Shown here in pieces: positions 17,630 to 25,846 of a stretch of DNA of 64,000 nt; the stretch's first letter is position 1, and every line of letters begins with the position of its first letter. The position numbers were made by a program, and so were the translations under genes. Source of the stretch: a virus; the IMG/VR virus record IMGVR_UViG_3300050011_000393, positions 32,668-96,667 of that record, one strand, 5' to 3'. The notes beneath the pieces were generated by a model. That model was not told the origin of the DNA, ran no database searches, and saw nothing but the letters and a program-made list of their open reading frames with translations.

Positions 17630-17775
17630 AGGGGCATAAACCCTGGAATGCGGGATTGTCGATGAGGCATGGCGGGTCTTTTGGGGTAGGTCACACTCCA
17701 TATTGTAATCATCTAGGCGGATTTAATACTGGGACGGTTTGCAGTCGATGCGGAAAAGAAAAACCATGCGAATAA
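17617..17775 (+). CDS. Small zinc-finger-like ORF with GHKPWN motif
   Basis: 52 residues from GTG 17617. GHKPWNAGLS is like a motif found in phage DNA-binding or NUMOD-type segments, and C-N-H...C-x2-C plus a final Cys provide possible zinc ligands. It overlaps both the ORF at 17531 and the gene at 17766. It could be an independent coupled gene or the second part of 17531 after a frameshift. Confidence 0.4.
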   Translation: MHYLKGHKPWNAGLSMRHGGSFGVGHTPYCNHLGGFNTGTVCSRCGKEKPCE

Positions 17776-18491
17776 CGATTAATCCTGTGCTGGACATGGA
17801 GACTCTCTGCTGGGTATCTAATGGGGGGGTCTACGATTACGACGGCCCTTTAATGTTGGCTTGTTCTTCCGGCGGAAAAGTAGCGGCGAATGACCAAGCC
17901 CTGCAAGACGCAAATCTTGCAGCGAATACGAATTTCTTGAATGACGCGAAGACCTCTTTCGCGGAGCAGCAACAGATTCAAGCGAAGCAGACGGCTTTTG
18001 CGAATAACCTAATCGCGAATCCATTGGGATATACCGCGCCACAATTGGCGAACGCGAATACCGCTATCAACGAGAATTTTGCGAACGCGGCCAAGGGCGC
18101 GCTCGGGTCTGCGGCAGCTTTCGCGGCTGCGCATGGCAGTTCCGATATCGGCGGCGGCGCAACTGGACAAATAGCAGGACAAATTGGCGGACAAGCGGCA
18201 ACGGGGGCGGCCGCAGCACGCGCCTCACTCTCGCAACAGAATGAAGCCTTGAAGCGAGAAAGCATGTTGACAGGTTTACAGGAATTGAACACCGCAGGTA
18301 CAGGCGCGCAAGGCGCAGTCGGCGGATCAGTTAGTGGTGCGGGAACGACAGGCGAGACGACCACGAACGCAGGCACAGGTGTCACCGCCGCGCAACAAGC
18401 AGGATGGGGAGATGTTACAGGAGTTTTGAGCGGGATTAGTGGACTTGCAACCGCCGGGCTTTCGCCATTCAAAGCCAGCAAAACGATATAA
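17766..18491 (+). CDS. Probable internal virion/ejection protein 1
   Basis: 241 residues from ATG 17766, which overlaps the upstream stop. After a 35-residue start it becomes Ala/Gln/Asn/Gly-rich with long helices (NDQALQDANLAAN, QQQIQAKQTAFANN) and a Gly/Ala spacer. Short, low-complexity helical proteins of this composition in series after tail genes are typical of podovirus ejection proteins. No hydrolase motif. The assignment rests on composition and order. Confidence 0.5.
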   Translation: MRITINPVLDMETLCWVSNGGVYDYDGPLMLACSSGGKVAANDQALQDANLAANTNFLNDAKTSFAEQQQIQAKQTAFANNLIANPLGYTAPQLANANTAINENFANAAKGALGSAAAFAAAHGSSDIGGGATGQIAGQIGGQAATGAAAARASLSQQNEALKRESMLTGLQELNTAGTGAQGAVGGSVSGAGTTGETTTNAGTGVTAAQQAGWGDVTGVLSGISGLATAGLSPFKASKTI

Positions 18492-18504
18492 AAGGATTTT
18501 TATC

Positions 18505-19182
18505 ATGGCCGAAACAGTAAATCTTAAAAAATCATATTCTGCTCTAAACGAGAGCCTTGCGAAATTGTTTGATGAAAGCGGCGTTCGCCGAAGTTTTACG
18601 GTGCCCTATGTTTTGGGGCAGGAAATGAAGGACCACATCAACGCAGTTGGCACTGCTGCTTCGCAAAGCGGAGGACTGGCTACGAATTTTATCACGTCCG
18701 CGCATCATGCCGCAGGCAAAGGACACGGATCTGGTGACGGTCATACTCTCGGGCACCCTTCCGAGAAATTGCGCCAGACCATTATTCCGAAGGACGACGA
18801 GCGCGCCAAAGCCACCATCGAGGCGGCGCAAAAGTGCGTTAGCAATTTCAAATTTTTGCTCGGGGATGACGACCCGACAGTGAAGGAAGCACAAAGTCAA
18901 TTGGACTTGGTTAAGCCAACGTTTGGGGCAGGTATGAGCCTTTTTGACTTTGGTGTTTTGGTAATTAATATTTTGCATAAACCCACTCAAGCGGCGGCTC
19001 GAGCGCATAACGGCACCAAAGAAGGCGGCCACCAGCCGAGCCTTCGCGCGCCAGCCCAGCAGGAATCGCAACCAGAGGCGCAAGGCGAGGAGCAAGGGGA
19101 CGGTGGGGCATCAACAGACCAATCAGAGGCTCCCGCGTCTCAGGGGGCTTCGGACGCCGCGCCACAACAGGCGCAAGGATAG
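18505..19182 (+). CDS. Probable virion-associated protein
   Basis: 225 residues from ATG 18505 behind AAAGGA; the longer in-frame ORF from 18439 is rejected. It is helical through residue 165 with a HHAAGKGHGSGDGH His/Gly-rich loop near residue 75. The last 55 residues are acidic, Gln/Glu/Ala-rich and probably disordered. It lies between two putative internal proteins. Family not recognised. Confidence 0.5.
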   Translation: MAETVNLKKSYSALNESLAKLFDESGVRRSFTVPYVLGQEMKDHINAVGTAASQSGGLATNFITSAHHAAGKGHGSGDGHTLGHPSEKLRQTIIPKDDERAKATIEAAQKCVSNFKFLLGDDDPTVKEAQSQLDLVKPTFGAGMSLFDFGVLVINILHKPTQAAARAHNGTKEGGHQPSLRAPAQQESQPEAQGEEQGDGGASTDQSEAPASQGASDAAPQQAQG

Positions 19183-19185
19183 ATC

Positions 19186-21003
19186 ATGGCTGAAAATACA
19201 CCGCAGACCGCACCTGTCATCGACGGAATGAATGCACCTGCCCCTTCTGTTATGGAATCGGTATCGCCTCCGAACCTGACGCAAGGCAACTTGCCCGCTT
19301 ATGGTGAGCCTGGAGCCGCGTCTGAACCTTCAACTGTTGTGTCTCCGAACACGCCAGCAGCCCAGCCAGCGGCCGCCCCTCCGAAGCACGCACATCTGCT
19401 CGCCATGGTTCAGGGTCTCGCTGATGGGCTTTCTGGTTTTTCTGCAGGTCTGGCCAGCAAAGGGAAAGTCTCGGGCGCTGAAGTTGTTCAAAACCTCGAA
19501 GCGCAGCGTCAGCAAGCAGCGCAGTCTAAGCAAGCCGCAGCAACGGCCCAGACAGCGGCGGACACAGAAAATCGACTGAAACAAGCTACGACGAACCAGA
19601 TCAATTCCAGCACGATTCATAGCAACCAGACTTTTAAAAACGAAATGGCTCTGAGCGACATGAGCGTGCAAGAAAAAGCTACAAAAATAGCGTCTGACCA
19701 GTTCAATTTATTTGCAGGTACTGGAATGAATCCCGATCAAATCAACCAGCTAGTGAAGGGCGGCGCGGTCGACGCTAAAACTTCGAACATGCTGCAAGTG
19801 AATGCTCAGCAACAATACCGCATCGCTTCTCAATTACTGCCCGAGGATAATCCGACGGTAGTGGCAATGAAGGGCGCACTAGCTGATCCAACCACGTCCC
19901 CTGCCACTCTGGTCCAACTGAACAATCGATTGCAAGCGGAACTGAAGGGTCAAGAAGGCGTAAACGACGCGAAGATCAAAGCCGCAACTGTTGCCGCGAC
20001 CGCTCCGTTTGGCGATAAGGCCGCTGACTTAAATAAAGCGCTGCTCGACCGCTACAAAATATCAAATCCAGGCGCAACTGAATTGCCGCAAGGATATGCG
20101 CTCGACGAGAAATCCACGCCGAAAGATTTTGACCGCGTTGATAAAATAATGCAGCAGACTGAGTCCGCATTGGCGACAAAAGCCAATCGCGATATCGTCA
20201 ATGGCATGCGCGAACAAATGCTGGACCTAGCCAAGGGAGTGAAGATTCCAGGCGACGAAACAAAAAGCGGAGCGGAATATCTTGCGTCTTTGCCTGTAGG
20301 ATTACAGGGACCAGTGAAAGAAATCGGAGAAGGGCGCGCCGCGCCACCGCCGTCCGGTTCGCGCAGTCCTGCCGCTCAGACTCTTAATGCCGCGTTGAAC
20401 CGCGCATACCCTGATTATGACGCGACAAAGTATCCTGCCTATCTCGACGCGCGAAAGAAATTTACTTCGGGTCCTGAATCGAAGGGCATCAACTCTCTCA
20501 ATACGGTTGAGACGCATTTGGGCCGCATGCTCGACCACTTAAATGCACCGAACACATCGGGCGGTATTACTGGCCGCGTGACGGGGTTCTTCGGTGATAA
20601 GGACGTTCAGGCTCTGGATATTGATCGCACTGCGGTCTCTACCGAACTTTCGAAGGCGTATGCTGCAGGCCAGATTTCCGAAGGCGAAGTTCGAGACTGG
20701 GAAGCGAAACTTGATATTAGGCAGCCGGGTATGACGACAGGCAAGATGGCGACTAACATCAAAGAAATTGATGGCCTGCTCGAAGGAAAACAGAAAGCAT
20801 ACCAGACGCAGTGGGCGACTGCAGCTCCCTCTGCCAGTATTGTGTCCCCTGTACCGATTATTAGTTCCGACGCCTCCGCCGCGCGCGCAAACATTCGTGG
20901 CGAAAAAGCCTCCGCGCACAACGTTGGTGATTCGGTCACATTAAAGAATGGCCAGACAGTCACTATCAAGACCATGAACCCAGACGGCACCTTCACTTAC
21001 TAA
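19186..21003 (+). CDS. Probable internal virion/ejection protein 2
   Basis: 605 residues starting 4 bases after the previous stop. A Pro/Ala-rich N-terminus (1-65) is followed by a hydrophobic helical patch (LLAMVQGLADGLSGFSAGLA), a Gln/Ala coiled coil (100-140) and a long mainly helical body, ending in a small beta unit (DSVTLKNGQTVTIKTM). The composition and gene order resemble phage internal or ejection proteins that pass through the tail with the DNA. No peptidoglycan hydrolase motif was found. Confidence 0.5.
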   Translation: MAENTPQTAPVIDGMNAPAPSVMESVSPPNLTQGNLPAYGEPGAASEPSTVVSPNTPAAQPAAAPPKHAHLLAMVQGLADGLSGFSAGLASKGKVSGAEVVQNLEAQRQQAAQSKQAAATAQTAADTENRLKQATTNQINSSTIHSNQTFKNEMALSDMSVQEKATKIASDQFNLFAGTGMNPDQINQLVKGGAVDAKTSNMLQVNAQQQYRIASQLLPEDNPTVVAMKGALADPTTSPATLVQLNNRLQAELKGQEGVNDAKIKAATVAATAPFGDKAADLNKALLDRYKISNPGATELPQGYALDEKSTPKDFDRVDKIMQQTESALATKANRDIVNGMREQMLDLAKGVKIPGDETKSGAEYLASLPVGLQGPVKEIGEGRAAPPPSGSRSPAAQTLNAALNRAYPDYDATKYPAYLDARKKFTSGPESKGINSLNTVETHLGRMLDHLNAPNTSGGITGRVTGFFGDKDVQALDIDRTAVSTELSKAYAAGQISEGEVRDWEAKLDIRQPGMTTGKMATNIKEIDGLLEGKQKAYQTQWATAAPSASIVSPVPIISSDASAARANIRGEKASAHNVGDSVTLKNGQTVTIKTMNPDGTFTY

Positions 21004-21013
21004 AGAAAAAATT

Positions 21014-22312
21014 ATGGGACAAGCCAGTATCGACGACATCGTTTCGAATCAGGGCCCGGCTGTTGCGCCTCCAACAGCGGCTGCTGCCGCCGCGCCCGTG
21101 AGCGGGACTGCGCATGTCGATGACATTGTTTCGAATCAAGGTCCTGCGCCCGGGTCTATTACCGAAGCGAATCAGAAATATAATCAACCCTTTCAGCCCG
21201 TGCCAAAAGATCCCGTCGCTCCTCCGCAGGACCACAAGGAAGAATTGGTTAAAAGCGTCGGCGGGGATCATGGGTTAGCTGCTTATCGTGCTGCCCGAAA
21301 AGCCGTAGATGGCGTGGAGTTAATGATTAAGGCTCCTGCTGCATCATATGACGCAGCTAAAGAATTAGTTCGAAATCTCGGTACGGACATGTTGTCTAAC
21401 GTCAAAGCGAATCTGACGGAAACAGACCCAAATCACGGACAGATGTACGCAGCGCCGATTTTTCCTGCGCCGGGAGTAGGCACGGCTACACAAGCCTTTG
21501 CCGATACAGCTCCTGCGGTAAGTACGACAGCTCCTATCGCCGCTGCTACCACCGCACCCGCAGGCGATAGTCTTATGACTCGACTGACAAATCCGTTTAA
21601 GAAATGGTTGGCAACGCCGAAAGACGCAGGTGCTGCAGCAACTCAGGAGCCTACTGCCGCAGCCGTGCGAGACGTGACTGGATCTCCCGCAAGCGCGCCG
21701 ATTGTTTCTCGCGAAGCAGGTACAACCGCCGCTGACGATATGTTGAACAACCTCGGAGTTCAAAAAGACGCCGCATATAAAAAGATTGATGATATTGCGG
21801 AATTTGATTTGAAGGCGGAGAAACAAAAACTCTCCGATACGAAGTACGCCATCAAGCAGCCAGGCGCAGACGTCAAGGGGCTACAGGAAGAAATGGATCT
21901 AAGCAATCAAAAAATCGCCGATGCCAATAAAAAATTGGTCAAGGCAGGAATCAATCCCAAAGACGCCGACGAACTCAACAAGGCGTGGGAAGCGACGAAA
22001 TTATTTAAGCAGGATCTCGTCAGGGCTACAAAGGCTGACGGGACTCTGGACGTGAATGTCTTGTTGAAGCGCGCAAATAGCCGCTTCAATCCTCGGTATG
22101 GCGACCGCCTCGCCCAGGCGTTTGGTAAAGGTGACGCGCAAGCGGGCAAAGCAATCGCCTCGAAATACATTCAAGGACTCGAAGCGGCCCAGGCCGCAGG
22201 TCAGCACGCGCTCAGCACCCAGCGATTCAAACTGTGGCTGACGGGGCTTGGCGCGACTGCTGGAATCGGGAGCGCAGGATATAAAACGCTCGAGACTTTA
22301 CTTGCTCCCTAA
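21014..22312 (+). CDS. Probable internal virion protein 3 with N-terminal repeat
   Basis: 432 residues. The N-terminus carries two copies of a (I/V)DDIVSNQGP motif at residues 6-15 and 36-45 separated by Ala-rich linker; similar short repeats act as docking motifs in other proteins. The rest is helical, with a long coiled coil at 260-330 and a small hydrophobic C-terminus (TGLGATAGIGSAGYKTLETLL). It ends the rightward structural block, facing leftward genes. Confidence 0.5.
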   Translation: MGQASIDDIVSNQGPAVAPPTAAAAAAPVSGTAHVDDIVSNQGPAPGSITEANQKYNQPFQPVPKDPVAPPQDHKEELVKSVGGDHGLAAYRAARKAVDGVELMIKAPAASYDAAKELVRNLGTDMLSNVKANLTETDPNHGQMYAAPIFPAPGVGTATQAFADTAPAVSTTAPIAAATTAPAGDSLMTRLTNPFKKWLATPKDAGAAATQEPTAAAVRDVTGSPASAPIVSREAGTTAADDMLNNLGVQKDAAYKKIDDIAEFDLKAEKQKLSDTKYAIKQPGADVKGLQEEMDLSNQKIADANKKLVKAGINPKDADELNKAWEATKLFKQDLVRATKADGTLDVNVLLKRANSRFNPRYGDRLAQAFGKGDAQAGKAIASKYIQGLEAAQAAGQHALSTQRFKLWLTGLGATAGIGSAGYKTLETLLAP

Positions 22313-22374
22313 TCGCCGAAGCAATATAAAGTCCAGAACCCGCCAAGAATCGCACAGATAAATAGTAAAATCAT
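22309..22374 (-). CDS. Tiny membrane peptide
   Basis: 21 residues, MILLFICAILGGFWTLYCFGD, a single membrane segment. Its ATG overlaps the TGA of the upstream leftward gene and AGAGAGG lies just upstream, which supports translation. It converges with the gene ending at 22312. Role unknown. Confidence 0.4.
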   Translation of the reverse strand: MILLFICAILGGFWTLYCFGD

Positions 22375-22529
22375 GATTGCCTCTCTGCGTTGAGAATGGC
22401 GACTTCGGGTCCGTCGTTTGCAGGGTCTTGTTGCTCGATTTGATCCACCAAATCATTATAGCCCCCGAACCGCAGCGTCCGCTTGATTAAGATGTAATCA
22501 TCTGAACTCACTTCTATTTTGAATTTCAC
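22371..22529 (-). CDS. Small hypothetical protein (52 aa)
   Basis: I use the GTG at 22529, 8 bases after GGAGG; the longer ORF starting at 22568 lacks a ribosome site. Beta start (KFKIEVSSDDY) then helix (NDLVDQIEQQ). Controlled by the promoter with AGTAC palindrome at 22581. Function unknown. Confidence 0.5.
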   Translation of the reverse strand: MKFKIEVSSDDYILIKRTLRFGGYNDLVDQIEQQDPANDGPEVAILNAERQS

Positions 22530-22580
22530 AGTGTTGCCTCCAATTCCTACAGTGTACAGATGTTTCAAATCCTTGGCAAT

Positions 22581-22594
22581 AGTACTTTAGTACC
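22581..22594 (-). promoter_or_regulatory. AGTAC operator for leftward gene
   Basis: AGTACTTTAGTACC, with TACTAT on the minus strand as a possible -10 just beyond it. Same arm sequence as the other six palindromes. Confidence 0.6.
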
Positions 22595-22612
22595 AAGAGT
22601 TTGGCGCTTTAA

Positions 22613-22632
22613 GACTTTTCATTACATAGTTA
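22613..22632 (+). promoter_or_regulatory. Putative late promoter, copy 6 (variant)
   Basis: GACT 22613-22616, 8 bases, CATAGTTA 22625-22632. The spacing is kept while CATAAGTA is altered at two positions. It precedes the gene at 22648. Confidence 0.55.
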
Positions 22633-22647
22633 GTATAGGAGCGTGAC

Positions 22648-22845
22648 ATGGAGCGGTCACCAATCTGCCCGAACTGTCTCTCGAAGTTTAATGATATTCG
22701 AGGGTGCATTTACGTCGACGGCAAAGTGACAGGCCGCCGATGCGAAGATGATTGGCATCGAGGAATAGGGTACGATCCCAACAAATGGGACCTAAGCGAG
22801 TTCGATACTGAATTTTTATCTGAGCAGAAAGTTTCTTCAAGGTGA
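22648..22845 (+). CDS. Small zinc-finger-like protein
   Basis: 65 residues with C-x2-C near residue 7 (CPNC) and later Cys at 20 and 32, an acidic C-terminal half (DLSEFDTEF). ATG follows TAGGAGCG. It is followed 3 bases later by a membrane-type gene. Function unknown. Confidence 0.5.
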   Translation: MERSPICPNCLSKFNDIRGCIYVDGKVTGRRCEDDWHRGIGYDPNKWDLSEFDTEFLSEQKVSSR

Positions 22846-22848
22846 CTT

Positions 22849-23121
22849 GTGACAGATTTCGAGACGCTGGTAATAAAAGAACTTGGCGACATTCGGGCAA
22901 TCGGCACGGCCACCGCGCAAAGAGTCGAGTCACTGGAGAATCGGCTATTCGATGGAAATTCCAGCGTAGTGAGCACTCTGCAGGCCGACATTCAAGAAAT
23001 TAAAGACGACCGCAAGTCCGATGCACGCTGGAGTCGAATACACAACGTGGCACATTACAGCTTGACGCCTATCGTAGTTGCTCTCCACGCCATTGCTCGT
23101 CATTTTGGAATCGAAATTTAA
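22849..23121 (+). CDS. Coiled-coil protein with C-terminal membrane segment (holin-accessory-like)
   Basis: 90 residues from GTG 22849. Residues 1-60 form an amphipathic coiled coil (VIKELGDIRAIGTATAQRVESLENRL), and residues 68-88 are hydrophobic. That layout is like XhlA-type proteins, which help holins in lysis, but no sequence signature proves it. It ends in a 4-base overlap with a convergent leftward gene. Confidence 0.45.
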   Translation: MTDFETLVIKELGDIRAIGTATAQRVESLENRLFDGNSSVVSTLQADIQEIKDDRKSDARWSRIHNVAHYSLTPIVVALHAIARHFGIEI

Positions 23122-24479
23122 TTCAAAATTCCCCAGAATTTGCGCTCGGCGGCAGGCGTTTTAGGCAAACGCTTAACGCTGGTTATATCCGCGCGCACCA
23201 AGAAATATCGGCCAGTAGGAAAATTCACCCGGACGATTACGCCTTGTCGATCAATCTTCGTCACTGTGCCACAATATTTCGCCGCGTCTCCCGCTAGGAT
23301 TTCGACAAAATCTCCGCCATGAACCCCCAATAAAGTTGGGGGATTGTGCCCACCCATCATTTGGAGCACGTCTGCATGTGGAACCTCGACGGCATGCATG
23401 AATGTGCCCTCGTCGTCGCAGACTGTAGCCATTTCTGCAATTCCTCGAATCCGAGTCAATTTGCGCGTCAGAGCGGCCGAGGAACTCCGCGCGAAGATAT
23501 ATCCAAATGCCAGTTCGCCATCGGCGTTCAGCGGCGCGAAAATTTGCGCGGGCTTCTTGCCGAAAATGCGTTTTCCTTGTTCGCGGAGCGTCGGCATAAT
23601 TTGCGCCATGCGGTGCTCCGACGAGATCTCCAACATGCACCACGGCGTGTCCTCGAGGCTATCGATGCGGCCGAACGACACGAGCGGAGAAGTCTCCAGC
23701 GGCGGCGCGGCAAAGCGCATAAATTTGACGCGCCGGTTTCGTGCCTGGCACCGTTTGCTGAGTCCTGCGCCAGTCAGAGAAGCCTGGTGAGTCAAACTGC
23801 GGAGATATGCGCCGACGGCAACGGCCTGTACATTCTTGTCCGCAAGAAGTTTCTCGATCACGGGTCGAAAGATTTTACGGACGGCAGGGGTCGGCATAAG
23901 GAAATATCGGGCCACGTCCGAATAGTTCTGGGTCTCGGCATAGGCGACGATCATGTCCGTCAAGGACCCATGTTCCGTGGATTCTACGCCAGCTTTGCGG
24001 AGAATAGGTCGCAGAATCTCCGCATCCGGTTTCACGCCCAACAAGATCAAGGACCCAATGGACTGTTCGATGATGCGCAAATTTTGCCATACCCTTGTTT
24101 GTATAAAGCCGTGAACCTGGCCGATGAAACTCTGCGATTTGCCCAAGAGCCAATATTCGGCGAACAGCTCCTGAAACTCAGGCCGCAGGCGTTCGAGCAA
24201 CGGAATTAATTTGTCAGGATAATCACGCGCGAACGATTTGAAGTCGATGATGCTGCTACTCTCAGGGAGAGTCTCGGCGGACAGCAGAGGATTCTCTTCA
24301 TTGCGATTAAAGGCTTCGTAACTCGCAGCGTCAGAGACGTGGTCCATGTAGGATTGCACGCCCTGGGTACCATCCCCCTTCATGCGCGCTTTGCCGCGTA
24401 ACCACTTGCCGCCCCAAGCGCCGTAACTTCTCCGGCCTAACCCCCGAGGTGCCCGCCACCCGCACGAATATGTCTTCAT
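23118..24479 (-). CDS. Sigma-region-4-like HTH plus KOW domain protein
   Basis: 453 residues. Residues 97-140 (LRPEFQELFAEYWLLGKS...) follow the layout of a sigma70 region 4 helix-turn-helix: a first helix, a GKSQSFIGQ turn and a recognition helix with TRVWQN. A second HTH-like stretch lies near 170-215. Residues 385-438 (GDFVEILAG...GTVTKIDRQGVIVRVNF) look like a KOW/SH3-type barrel as in NusG-like or ribosomal proteins. The combination suggests a transcription factor, possibly for the GACT/CATAAGT promoters. The gene overlaps the SprT-like gene by 4 bases and shares its AGTAC-controlled promoter. The family is not known to me. Confidence 0.55.
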   Translation of the reverse strand: MKTYSCGWRAPRGLGRRSYGAWGGKWLRGKARMKGDGTQGVQSYMDHVSDAASYEAFNRNEENPLLSAETLPESSSIIDFKSFARDYPDKLIPLLERLRPEFQELFAEYWLLGKSQSFIGQVHGFIQTRVWQNLRIIEQSIGSLILLGVKPDAEILRPILRKAGVESTEHGSLTDMIVAYAETQNYSDVARYFLMPTPAVRKIFRPVIEKLLADKNVQAVAVGAYLRSLTHQASLTGAGLSKRCQARNRRVKFMRFAAPPLETSPLVSFGRIDSLEDTPWCMLEISSEHRMAQIMPTLREQGKRIFGKKPAQIFAPLNADGELAFGYIFARSSSAALTRKLTRIRGIAEMATVCDDEGTFMHAVEVPHADVLQMMGGHNPPTLLGVHGGDFVEILAGDAAKYCGTVTKIDRQGVIVRVNFPTGRYFLVRADITSVKRLPKTPAAERKFWGILN

Positions 24480-24784
24480 AGATTTCTCAGCCCCTTGATT
24501 TTCTTCTGTGCGATTTTCCAGTATCGATTTACCATTGTTTCAAAAACCGCGCCGTGTTCCAGCAGAGGCTCGGCCACATGTAACATCTCGTGGACCATGG
24601 TCTTTCCCCAGCGTTTGTGGCCCGCGTTTATAAAAATCACGGGGAGCATGAAGTCGTTGTCGAACAAGGTGACACCATTGCAGCGGGGAATCCAGGGGTC
24701 GTCAATGACGATGACGACCGCTGACGGGAGATTATTCTTCCAAATGATTTTATTGAGTTGCTTGTATGCGGTTTCTGGCCTCAT
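24476..24784 (-). CDS. SprT-like zinc metalloprotein
   Basis: 102 residues. HEMLH at 65-69 is the HExxH zinc site, with a further His at 77 (EPLLEHGAVF), matching short SprT-like domains that bind or process DNA-linked proteins. It stops short of the C-terminal zinc ribbon found in longer family members. The ATG is only 7 bases from the -10 box, so the message is probably leaderless. It is translated together with the HTH-KOW gene. Confidence 0.7.
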   Translation of the reverse strand: MRPETAYKQLNKIIWKNNLPSAVVIVIDDPWIPRCNGVTLFDNDFMLPVIFINAGHKRWGKTMVHEMLHVAEPLLEHGAVFETMVNRYWKIAQKKIKGLRNL

Positions 24785-24791
24785 GAAAACA

Positions 24792-24820
24792 AGGGTACTA
24801 AAGCACTAGTACCCTGTCAA
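24792..24820 (-). promoter_or_regulatory. Leaderless-type promoter with AGTAC operator
   Basis: On the minus strand TTGACA (24820-24815), 17 bases, TACCCT (24797-24792), then 7 bases to ATG 24784. The palindrome GGTACT-N8-AGTACC (24794-24813) covers the spacer and -10. Confidence 0.65.
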
Positions 24821-24988
24821 GTCTTTTTCTTCTTCGGTAAAATACCGCTCGATGCCGTCGCGATAGCGGCGTTTTACATTGCCCGCCCAGCCTTGTTCTG
24901 GGTGCTCGACCACAGCACGCTCTTCCCAGTCGCGCACTTTACCAGGAAGAGCGGGCGGGAATAGCCAAGATAGGATACGTGCAATCAT
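24806..24988 (-). CDS. Small hypothetical protein (60 aa)
   Basis: Hydrophobic N-terminus (MIARILSWLFPPAL) followed by a charged helical tail. Its ATG shares bases with the TAA of the upstream gene, and its 3' end covers the promoter of the next gene. It may be membrane attached. Family not recognised. Confidence 0.5.
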   Translation of the reverse strand: MIARILSWLFPPALPGKVRDWEERAVVEHPEQGWAGNVKRRYRDGIERYFTEEEKDLTGY

Positions 24989-25386
24989 TATCGCTTCACA
25001 ATCGGCTCACGCAGAGAGCCATCTTGCGCGTTATCGAAGCGGCCATAACGGAAGCGGTCGCGGACCAGAACTGCGCCGTCGAAGCTCGGGTCGTAAATGT
25101 TGCCGCTGACTTTTTTCTTGTCGACCTTGCCGTAACCCATGATGCCATAGATGATACCAGTGGCGATGTCGACCATGAACGCGCCCGAGCTGCCGATGTC
25201 TAGGCGCGCATATTTCTTGCCGAAAAACCCATGGACCTGGTCGTTGGCGTGGGTGAACCCATGACGGTTGTAGTGATCACAGTTCGCGGCTATCTGCCAC
25301 GCGGCTAGAATTTCGTTAAACCTATCGCGCTTCGCTGCAGGAATCCCTGTTGTGATGTTGCTGCTCATTGTGCCCGCTTCGGTCAT
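24988..25386 (-). CDS. Conserved-type hypothetical phage protein (132 aa)
   Basis: I choose ATG 25386, 7 bases after GGAGG; the long upstream extension crosses an operator. Globular, with a strand-rich C-terminal half (LDIGSSGAFMVDIATGIIYGIMGYGKVDKK...NIYDPSFDGAVLVRDRFRYGR). I do not know its function. It is the first gene of the leftward group 25386-23118. Confidence 0.6.
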   Translation of the reverse strand: MTEAGTMSSNITTGIPAAKRDRFNEILAAWQIAANCDHYNRHGFTHANDQVHGFFGKKYARLDIGSSGAFMVDIATGIIYGIMGYGKVDKKKVSGNIYDPSFDGAVLVRDRFRYGRFDNAQDGSLREPIVKR

Positions 25387-25403
25387 TGTGATTGCCTCCG
25401 TGC

Positions 25404-25452
25404 GTACAACAATACGAAATTGTACAAAAACATGCAATAGTACGAAAGTACT
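25404..25452. promoter_or_regulatory. Divergent control region with two palindromes
   Basis: GTACAA-N10-TTGTAC at 25404-25425 and AGTACGAAAGTACT at 25439-25452, directly followed by TTGACA (25455-25460). It lies between a leftward gene group (25386) and the rightward exported-protein cassette (25502), so it can serve both. Confidence 0.6.
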
Positions 25453-25501
25453 AGTTGACAGATGGTACTCGATGTGGCACCCTGATTGCAGGGGATACCT
25501 C

Positions 25502-25846
25502 ATGCGTCTGTTTTGGATTTTATTGTTGGCTCTTTGTTTGATTGGCTGTGCCCAGTCCAGTCCATCACCGATACCGACTACCCTGACGGTCACCCCGGCT
25601 AGTTTGCCCGTGGCGCGCGCTGGGGAGGTCTATGCCGTGCAATTAACCGCCATAGGGGGTTCCGCACCATATTCTTGGTCCGTCGCCTCTGGCGGGCTCC
25701 CAGTAGGGGTTACGTTAAGTCCTGCAGGGGTCTTGGCAGGGGTTCCCCAGCAGTCAGGCTCGTTCAATTTCGTCATTCAAGTAACAGATTCGGCTACATC
25801 CGTGGCTAAAATTCAAATCAGGGGGAAGAAAGATGCAAATTCGTAG
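25502..25846 (+). CDS. Putative lipoprotein with He_PIG-like Ig domain
   Basis: 114 residues. MRLFWILLLALCLIGC is a lipoprotein signal with lipobox LIGC (Cys 16). Residues 30-105 form a He_PIG-type Ig fold: LPVARAGEVYAVQLTAIGG, PYSW, LPVGVTLSPAGVLAGVP. The mature protein would be lipid-anchored at the envelope. It leads a three-gene overlapping cassette of exported proteins. Possible roles are superinfection exclusion or host surface change, but this is inference. Confidence 0.7.
   Translation: MRLFWILLLALCLIGCAQSSPSPIPTTLTVTPASLPVARAGEVYAVQLTAIGGSAPYSWSVASGGLPVGVTLSPAGVLAGVPQQSGSFNFVIQVTDSATSVAKIQIRGKKDANS

Noticed and set aside
25352-25501. Upstream extension of the lipoprotein gene
   Set aside because: It would cover the operator and promoter and lacks a signal-peptide context; the ATG at 25502 starts a perfect lipoprotein signal.
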